DNA of 64,000 nt from Triticum aestivum (lineage: Eukaryota > Streptophyta > Magnoliopsida > Poales > Poaceae), in NCBI RefSeq assembly GCF_018294505.1, contig NC_057801.1:198900538-198964537 (forward strand). The letters are read 5' to 3'. Positions 56,490 to 64,000 of this stretch are shown here, piece after piece. The position numbers and the translations under genes are program-made. Numbering within the stretch: position 1 is the first letter of the stretch; each line of letters starts with the position of its first letter. A model generated the notes under the pieces. It saw only the letters and a list, made by a program, of their open reading frames with translations. It did no database searches and had not been told where the DNA came from.

Positions 56490-56645
56490 CTGGAGGCCGA
56501 GGACAACCACGGTGCGGAGACACACGTCGGCAGCGAAGGCTGGTTCGCGTCGGCAGCCAAAGACGACGAGGTTGTTCTTTCCGCGAGCAGTGATAGTTTT
56601 TCTTTATGTTGTTGTTTTTATTATTATGGATCTTTTGTTGTGTAA

Positions 56646-57144
56646 AAACATACTATTTGTTATGCAAGTCGCCTGAGTCTACCATTTCAGGCGGTTGGAT
56701 GAATATCCTACGTCTCCTAACCCTTCTTTCCTTCTTCCTCACCTCTTCTTCTTCCCCAACAGACTACCGCACGGGCCGTACGGATACTCCGGTTGGATAA
56801 ACATACTCTATGAACGAAAATTATGTGTCGGCGATAGGATGGCTGAGTTTGGTTTGTTCACATGCGACAACACGTGTCAGTGAGGGTGCGTTCCCTTGGT
56901 TGGGTTTACGGCGTGCAGGAGTGAAGTGTGAGGGTGCGGTGCGACCGCGGCGTGCAGGAGCGACCGTGTGAGGGTGCGGTGCGACCGCGGTGTGCAGGAG
57001 CGACCGTGTGAGGGTGCGGTGCGACCGCGACAGCCGTGCGCAAGTGTGCCTCCTTCTAATTTTGAAAACTTTAGGCAAGCTTGGCAAAAATGTGTGGCAA
57101 AGTTTGGCAATGCAAGGCCTAGACCCAAACAGGATAAGTACGTA
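56646..57144. other. 3' flank of the 31-residue-repeat ORF, with short duplications
   Basis: No gene recognised. A word of about 32 bp based on GAGCGACCGTGTGAGGGTGC and GTGCGACCGCGG is tandemly repeated about three times at 56930-57030. ACACGTGTCAGTGAGGG occurs near 56870. Confidence 0.6.
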
Positions 57145-57379
57145 CTACCTCTATCCGGGTTTATTGGTCCCCATTGTATTTCGTGCCAAATTTTGACCAT
57201 AGATTAAACTAATAAAATGTTCACGCATGTCACCAAACATTATATTTTTCAAAACTATGTTCAAATACGAATCCAATGAGATAGTTTTTCTTGACATGCA
57301 TTAACATTTTGTTAGTTAAATCTTTAGTCAAAATTTGGCACAAACTATAAAAGGGACCTATAAACCAGGACGGAGGTAG
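57145..57379. mobile_element. Stowaway-type MITE
   Basis: A 235-bp element with inverted ends CTACCTCTATCCGGGTTTAT and CTACCTCCGTCCTGGTTTAT and TA on each side (57143-57144 and 57380-57381). The interior is AT-rich and largely palindromic (CCAAATTTTGAC near 57210, inverted near 57330). Confidence 0.9.
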
Positions 57380-59267
57380 TACGTACTAGGAGTACTAGTG
57401 TTAAAAAAGAAAGGCGGGGTTTTCCTTCGATACAAATCCTCGTTTCACATATCAATTAATGCGTATTTTTTTTCTCGAAAGACCAAAGAGCTAACCATCT
57501 CACTCCTCATCGCTTGATTAATGCAGCGCCATGCAAACGAACCTTCTCACTTCCGCATGCATGCAGGGGATATTAATGTCCTTGGTTGCTAACCCCATCA
57601 ATTTTGCCTCGATTAGTGTTAGTGGCCCTTTGCAAATTGTAATTTTCATATACTGGCCTTGTGTATAAAAAAATAGAGGTAGTAACTATATTTGAATTCC
57701 TTGCCCATTGCGGTGACGTCGACGACTTCTTTTTTGTGGTTTGGTGAAGTGCGTTCGACGGAGAACACCATTGAGGGAGACCACGGTAAGTCGTTCGCAA
57801 GTGCCGCCTGCAAGACGAGACAACCGCCTTATTTGCATCCAGGAAGTCCTTTACTAGTACTACTACTAGGAGTACTAGTGCGGTGAGATGGTTTCTCGAA
57901 GAAGACGGTGGAGAAGCGGAGTCAGCGAAGAGTGAAATGATAGTTGCTTCATCTGTGCTTTGTGATTTGACGCCTCACTGCTTTGTGATTTGTGATAGAA
58001 GGGACATGGGAGTAGACTCTGTGCTCTATACTGTACTACTCCTACATGCGTCCAAGCATGGGAGAAAGAGGAGAGACGTTGCATTTTTCTATTCCTTCAA
58101 TCAACCAATCAGGGAGCTTCAGTTCCATCTTCTTGGCTTTGGCAACGCTGTCCACAATGGTTCCCACGATGCCAAAAGCTATTTTCACATTTGGCTACAC
58201 ATCGTGGATGCCCTTAACCGTACCACTTGGTTTTGCTCCTGTGTGCTATCTATACAAATCTCAATTATTTCGATCTAAAAAATTATAGAATCAAAGATTA
58301 GTAAAAAGGAGGTGATTTTGCCGCGCGGATGGCGGGGGAGGTTTCTTATTTTCGGAGGACGTTATCCTGGCGGTTTGCTAACATGCGGTCCCACGCGTCA
58401 GTGCTTTACCAAGCTGATCCGCGTCCCACATGAGGCAGAACAACGGCAGAAGCAACACGTGGTTAAGTTGAAGAAGATGAGGGAGAAGCGGATTCAGCAA
58501 CGAGTGAAATGATGGTTGCTTCGTCCCTCCAACTTCTTTTTTTAGCATTATTACTTCGTCCCTCCAACTTAACTGCGGCGGAATTGCTTCACACACGACA
58601 GTCAATGCACGACGCCTGCACGATTCTCCTTCCCCAACAGTGCTCCTGCATACACGCTAGCTGTTGGTGCTGCCACGTCTGAATCGTGCATGCATCGGCC
58701 GTGCATGCGTCGTGTGTATAGCAGCGCTGTAACTACGGGAAAGGTGCAGCTTTGTGATTTGATGCCTCATTGCCCATTACTACGCCGGTGCCATGACTGG
58801 GGTGCTTCACCCCGGCTGCTCTGCACTGTATTCCGGTATGGCACGTGGACCCGGTAGCTTGATGTCCCACATGTCGGTGAAAGGGACTAGAAGATTTATG
58901 AAAGCGAGCGCTCCACTCTTACGACAGAGGAGTAGACGACACGACGGCCCAGTGAACTGTCACTTGTACTGTATAGTACTATAGTTTTGTTGTTTCGCAC
59001 GATCCATCGATACAAACCCGATTAAACAGGAAAGGGCGGGATTTTTCTCGCGTGGTAGATGATACTGGCCATACATTTCAAAGGCAATTTTAATTTATGC
59101 AAACTGAATAATTATAAGTAACAATATGATATCTAGTAAAACTAAAAACACATATGATTTATTGTGTTAGAGTGTAGTAGTAGTGATGTAATGCATAGTT
59201 GTTAGATGTAACATGCGAGAACGTGTAGAGATGTAGTTTTGGAGGGCCTACAGAGAGAAAAGCGTAG
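57380..59267. other. Low-copy DNA with dispersed local duplications
   Basis: No convincing gene. A block GAGAAGCGGANTCAGC, followed by AGTGAAATGATRGTTGCTTC, occurs at 57910-57953 and 58482-58526. GCTTTGTGATTTGAYGCCTCA occurs near 57957 and 58748. CGATCCATCGATACAAA at 59001 matches 51807 in part. GGTCCCACGCGTCAGTG (58386) and TGTCCCACATGTCGGTGAA (58862) belong to a wider motif family. Short frames (57883-58278, 58046-58288) show no domain. Confidence 0.5.
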
Positions 59268-59544
59268 TACGGTCACCGAACTTCAGAATAAGCTGATTAC
59301 GGTCACTATATATGTTTTGCGGTGATTATCCGGTCACTTGCTCACAGTTCAGCATCGGATTGCACTCTGTTGACCGGCCAAATAGTCTGCGTGGCGCCAT
59401 GTTGACTAGTTAAATTGACCACGTTCCTTGTGGGTCCCACCTGTCAGTTCGCATAGGGAAAAGGTCAGATAAACACAAATTTCCGCAGGCGCGACAAGGC
59501 TCCAACCCGTGCGCGGGAATCACCTGGTTGTGTATGTGTCTATC

Positions 59545-59772
59545 AGGGCCTGATGTGTGCACATGCACGTGTAGGTTGAGCACTTGAGCGTGAGAGTGTG
59601 TGTTGGTCATGTGGTGTACTGGTGTGTGCATGCGTGCGTGCGTGTGTGCGTGTGAGTGTTGCGTGCGTGCGTGGCTGTGTGTATGTGTGAGTGTTGTGTG
59701 CGTGCGTGGGTGCATGTGTTTGTGTGAGTGTTGCATGGATGGAGTTCGTGTGCATGCGTGCGTGTGTGTATA
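59545..59772. repeat. GT-rich microsatellite-like tract
   Basis: Interrupted TGTG/CGTGCGTG array of about 225 bp. Apparent His/Thr-rich frames on the minus strand are artefacts of it. Confidence 0.9.
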
Positions 59773-59963
59773 ATCACCACACCAGCTCCTGTGTGTTAAA
59801 ACAGACGGCTCAGCATACCAATACAAGGCCACCTTGTCAGTTGTGCCCGCGGTCATGACTTCGCACCACCGTCAAAATATTTTTTTGTCGTTTGTTTTCA
59901 TTCTTACTAGCAAGATGCCCGTGCGTTGCACATAACATCAAGATGCATTTGTATGACTTATTT

Positions 59964-60122
59964 ATCTTGTGAGAGAAAAGGATGAACGAGGGAAGGCTTT
60001 ATTTGCAAATGTGGAGAGGTGTGTGGGTGCCTTTTTGCAGAACTGCCATAGTTTCTTTCCTATCTGTCAGATATAAATCGGACGGACTATATTGCAGGAT
60101 GGCAGGCACACCATCATCACCA
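59964..60122 (-). repeat. Right arm of the long-range inverted repeat
   Basis: Inverted copy of 52416-52566. Immediately to the left, AAGATGCCCGTGCGTTGCAC (59921-59940) is a word common in grass repeats and may mark an element end. Confidence 0.85.
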
Positions 60123-60379
60123 ACTCTATTTTTTATAAGAGTGTATTTTATGTATTTTATAATAGTGTAGATGTAGAGTATATACAAGTCGACAGGTGGG
60201 CACGATGTTAGTGAGATAATGTGATGCAACACTAGATCAGGTGCCACGTGGAGCGTTCAACTGGTCAACTAGTCATGTCATGAGCAAATACAAAGTTGTA
60301 GGTGAGCCCGTGATTGTATAATAACCACTAAACATAAACAGTGACCGTAATGAGTGGATTATGAAGTCCAATGTATGTA

Positions 60380-62160
60380 TCGTGCTTTCACTTCAAATAC
60401 AATGATCGTCATTGCATATATCGCGAGAGAAAGATGAAACACGTGTGAATTTTCTGGGGGCTTACTTTTAGAGGACATGGAGATAGTTTTGTGTGCATGC
60501 GTGAAAGGGGCGTACAGGGGGGTATGCGATGGAGAGAGAGATGCTCTTCGTTTCTCTTTTTATTATGACTAACTTTGTATATAGTACAAAAATATACAAA
60601 TTCACAGTGCGGAATAAATATCATTGTGGGCACAATGCAATGCAAATTAGCGTTCGTACTCCTCCATATAACTTTGTAATGTTGTATATATGTAGAAACT
60701 CTAAAATAATTTTTTGGCCACACTTTATTCAAAAGGGATGTTGTATGCAAAATAAACGTGAAGAGAGGGCTTTTTAGATCAATGGGTTACATGACGTAAC
60801 ATGTGTGAATGTGTAGTTGATGCATTTGGCGGGGCCTAGAGAGGTATGTGTGTGTATTACGTATTCGAGAGAGGCATGGATAGAGGGGCCGACGGGGGGG
60901 TGGGAGAGATAGCACGAGAAATTAGGGTGGTCTAGAGAGAGAGACGAATATGACTTCACGACAAGAGATTCCATTCCCTTGAGTGTGTATATGCAAGGGG
61001 GGAGGGAATAGAGGCACCAGGAGAATTTTTCTGTGTGTGTGGTGTTTGTGTTGGTATGTGTGGGTGTGAGAAGATAATGAGACGTGGGGGCAGAGGGTGT
61101 GTCACCGCGTGAGGTCCGGTGGGTCGAGGTGAGGCCCTTTGTTCGGTTCCGTCCTACGCCACATTGATCGGCCCATGACACATTTAGGAAGACCCATGGA
61201 TGACTAGTCGTACAAGACAAAGATAGCTGAATTGTGAAGGACTCTGTGTCCACTGACAAAGCCGGCTAGGATTTGTAACCCTAGGTTCTCGGACTAAGGT
61301 AACCCCTCTATCTCTGATATTACTATTCATCCAACCTAACTTTAAGGGGCATCCTACAGAATGCTCTGCTAGAATCATACTTGTCAATTAGGAAGAGAGG
61401 TGTGAGATAATGCGTGAGAGACAGGCGTAAAGATAATGTGCGTACATGAGACACGTAGGCAAGTCCATGTATATAGAAAGGGTCGATGAGGATTGTGCGT
61501 GTGTATGTTTGCGAGAGGAAGAGTGCTTGTGATAAAGGTTAGTGAAAACAGTTGTAAATGGTTATGATAGGGAGGGAGGGTTATATCTAGAGAATGTGTG
61601 CGAGAAAGACACCTCGGGAGAGAGTGTGAGAGCATGTGTGAGAGACCACCGATGGAGAGTGAAACTACACGTAAAAGACTGCCCTACACATTGATTAAAT
61701 ATATAAATTGTATCCAAATATTAGGATGGGATCATGATATTTGCAATTCGCGTAAGGAGCGGTCATTAATCCATCAGACATCTAGATTCTATTGAATTTG
61801 AGCATGTCTATGTTATTATTCGACACAATTGATCCACATAGTTAGTATTTTGAACTCCAGACAATGCATCACTTTAGCAATCGAATATAAACGTGAGTAT
61901 AGTTCATGTTGTGTGTGTAAAGCACATTATACATATGAAAGTTACACAATGGACATTTATAAATAGCTACCTATGAACTAGTATACAATTGAATTCAACC
62001 TAAGGTGGTTTAAAAAATTCGAATTCAACATGAAGTCCATTCAATTATTTGAATTTGATATCATGGCATTTGTAAACCATACCTAAACTATGGGGGTATC
62101 AATCTTTGCTCTGATTTTGTACATAATAGCATATGTAGTCGTGTATAAAATAGATTCAAA
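60380..62160. other. Purine- and GT-rich low-copy DNA
   Basis: No gene recognised. 60830-61110 and 61390-61660 are rich in GAGAGA and TGTGTG words. All frames are short. 61998-62130 resembles 54341-54430 (AAGGTGG, then AATTYGAA and ATCATGGCAT blocks), in the same orientation. Confidence 0.45.
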
Positions 62161-62167
62161 TTTATCT

Positions 62168-62340
62168 CCTCCATTCCAAAATAATCGTAGTTATAGGATT
62201 TTCAAGTGTCAAAATTCAAAAGGAAGCGGATAATTTAATGAGGTTTTCAAACATACAAGGTCAAATATAACCTTGTCTATTTAGGTCAATCCTCATAGTT
62301 CAAGAGTACTCTAAACGTGAATGCTTGTGTTTCAAAATTT
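62168..62340. repeat. Possible one-ended Stowaway remnant
   Basis: CTCCTCCATTCCAAAATAAT begins like a Stowaway end (CTCCCTCCGTTCCAAAAT). No complementary right end was found. Confidence 0.35.
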
Positions 62341-62399
62341 AGAACGAAGCACCAAAAGAGCCTCTACTCGCCCGAAACCGCATGAGACCAATGTTTGGT

Positions 62400-63310
62400 A
62401 GTACAAGGAAATTACTTTTCTAATAACTCCGACCTGTGAAACCTACCGGCCCGACGTCCAAAGGTCTAAATAGGGGTAGGTTTGTAGCTTCATCTAGACG
62501 CCACGCAACCGCCTCCGAAAAACATTCATACACAATGGCCGCCTAAGCACACATGCGCACGGCCGAAATCGCTCCCGCCCACTATTTGGGACACCTGAGA
62601 TTACCATCCTACCCCCGACCCGCAGTAGGTCCGAAATTTAAGAGGGGGGCAAAGTTTGTACTTTCCCCAAGTTTCAAATAAGCATGTCCCATCTTCTGTT
62701 CAAAAAAGCCAAAAACAAGCGCGTCCCAGACTGAAACATGGTTCCCCCCCACCCGTCTGATTCCCCATTCATACTCCGTGGGCACCAAAACTACCTCTCC
62801 ACCAGCCGCGAAACCCCGGCGTCCTCCGTCCGCCACCCCATCCCACCCATCAACCGCCGCCCTCCTCCATCACACCGGAGCCGATACCCCGACGTCGTCG
62901 TCCACCGCAACCTCAACCGCAACACCCTCCACGGCTAGTAGTTGAAGCCGAGGCCGAGCCGTCCGTACCCGAGCCAGTTCAACCACGCCGTCCTGCGCCT
63001 CACCGCTTCCGCTCCAACTTTGCCACCCTCCACCGCACCGGAGCTGTTCCTGCTACGCCGTCCTTCGCCGCCTCGGATCTGCTTCCCCTCTGCCGACATA
63101 CAACCACGACAACACAGTCAACAATTTGGCCATGGGTTCGTCCAAGCATGCACCCTCCAGAACATCAGTTTCCCCGGTAAAAACAAGAAGATCGGCGCGA
63201 CATGTGGAGGTGACCACACCGACAACCGAAGAATGTACTCTTCTTCCCTTATTCGTGCAAATCGTACGTCTCTGATTGCACGGTATTCATCCAACAGAAG
63301 ACACTAGTTG
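62400..63310 (+). other. C-rich region with short frames, nature unknown
   Basis: 62733-63130 is Pro/Arg/Ser-coding in several frames (62738-62938 and 62942-63307 are separated by two stops in one frame). The composition resembles a grass first exon or 5' UTR, but no domain is visible and the two frames cannot be joined by an obvious intron. Left as unresolved. Confidence 0.3.
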
Positions 63311-63452
63311 ACCGCTTCTTCTTGATACTAGATGTTCCTAGTAACTCGCGATGCACAAGGTTTCTCCTCATATAATATTTCACCTTAGCTAGAGGTCTGT
63401 CGCCCCCCTGAATTTCAATTTCTGGCTAGTTGATTCCCAATTAACAGAAGCA

Positions 63453-63496
63453 TTCCCCGGCGTAACAGGCGCTAGTATGACTATTACGCCGGGGAA
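63453..63496. repeat. Perfect 13-bp inverted repeat with 18-nt loop
   Basis: TTCCCCGGCGTAA at 63453-63465 and its exact reverse complement at 63484-63496. A GC-rich hairpin isolated in AT-richer surroundings. It could be a terminator-like structure or the fused ends of a transposon with CCCCGG-type termini. Confidence 0.7.
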
Positions 63497-64000
63497 GCTG
63501 CGCCTTGGTGTTTATCTTAGGGGCGTCTGCGGCCTAGAGCTACTGGCGCCCGATCTGGAGGTCGGCCGGGATTAAAGGGATGGCTTGGGGGCGCTGCCAA
63601 GCACGGTGGTGGTGTGAGGTCGATGGGAGGGCGGGGCGGCGGAGGCACGGGTCTGGGCCGGTGGTCGCTAGTGGTTCGTGAAAGATCGTCAACAGTGACT
63701 GGCGGGAGGTAGACGAAGGCCATCTGCCCGTTCCTTATAGATTGGACGGTTCATTAAAAAAATTGACTGACCTATTTATTTTTAGTCGACTGTTATCTTA
63801 GGTATGACCACATGTGGTGGTGTGCTGGAGGAGTACCTGCATTTCCTGTGCTCATATATTACAAAATCATATAGAGTGGAATCTAATTTTGTTTGCCATG
63901 CAATGTTGTAGAGCTATCATATGTCTCCTGTCATTTATTTTTAAGCCACCTGCTATCTGCTACTTATACAGTGCACTAGTTCTGCACACACTTCACCCAT
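63497..64000. other. Unassigned right end of the window
   Basis: A GC-rich block (63500-63720) with a short Pro-rich minus-strand frame (63517-63723), then AT-rich DNA. No feature can be supported. Confidence 0.3.

Larger units (their letters stand above)
59268..60379. mobile_element. Putative non-autonomous TIR element (Mutator-like?)
   Basis: Long imperfect inverted ends: ACTTCAGAATAAGCTGATTACGGTCAC (59281-59307) against the minus-strand ACTTCATAATCCACTCATTACGGTCAC (60366-60340). The similarity continues inward for about 100 bp (TATGTTTTGCGGTGATTAT against TATGTTTAGTGGTTATTAT). A clear target-site duplication is not seen, so the superfamily is uncertain. It encloses a GT-rich tract and the right arm of the long-range inverted repeat. 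Confidence 0.5.

Noticed and set aside
59410..59856. His/Thr-rich frame on the minus strand
   Set aside because: Caused by the GT-rich tract.
62738..63307. Two adjacent plus-strand frames as a host gene first exon
   Set aside because: Separated by stops, no domain, no convincing splice sites; the composition alone is not enough to call a gene.
40610..64000. Search for the opposite CACTA terminus (reverse of CACTACAAAAAAAG) to close the element
   Set aside because: Occurrences of GTAGTG (near 46733, 46787, 55331) lack the preceding T-run and fall inside MITEs; none is a credible terminus, so no full element is claimed.

Overview
The window is grass nuclear DNA, almost certainly from the Triticeae (wheat, Aegilops or barley lineage). 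It is dominated by nested LTR retrotransposons with the LTR types abundant in those genomes: Angela/WIS/BARE1 Copia, Fatima-like and Sabrina-like Gypsy, Jorge-like CACTA ends, Stowaway/Tourist/Mutator MITEs and a LINE. Family names come from memory of these LTR types and were not checked against a database; superfamily calls rest on visible domains, LTRs, primer sites and target-site duplications (TSDs).

Layout. 1-254 and 25848-31292 are one plus-strand Copia element split by a Gypsy insertion. That Gypsy (Fatima-like, minus strand, 255-25842) is itself split by two further minus-strand Gypsy elements: an unnamed Tat-type element (4788-14295) and a non-autonomous Sabrina-like element (14383-21561). 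All three Gypsy insertions have perfect 5-bp TSDs (CCTAT, CCGAT, GCATA), so the nesting order is certain. The Copia element ends at 31292 inside the reverse transcriptase of a second, minus-strand Angela-like Copia (31293-37296). Next come a LINE fragment (37297-38385) and the 3' end of a third Angela-like element (38386-40609), which is cut by a CACTA terminus at 40610.

40.6-45.3 kb is repeat-rich CACTA subterminal DNA. 45.7-46.4 kb holds an apparently intact two-exon gene for a small GRF zinc-finger protein with a C-terminal membrane segment. A Mutator-type MITE with a 9-bp TSD follows, then a lightly damaged CACTA (TNP2-type) transposase on the minus strand (47190-50708). The terminus, repeats, GRF gene and transposase may belong to one large CACTA element, but no opposite terminus is visible. 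51.8-64 kb is lower-copy DNA with several MITEs, local duplications, and an open reading frame (55671-56489) coding for five tandem 31-residue repeats that I do not recognise.

The two most interesting themes are these. (1) Both Tat-type Gypsy elements have lost most of pol yet carry a multi-exon antisense gene region with its own TATA box on the strand opposite gag-pol. (2) The GRF/membrane gene and the 31-residue-repeat ORF are the only two reading frames in the window that look undamaged and are not standard retroelement genes. No bacterial, organellar or rRNA sequence was seen.
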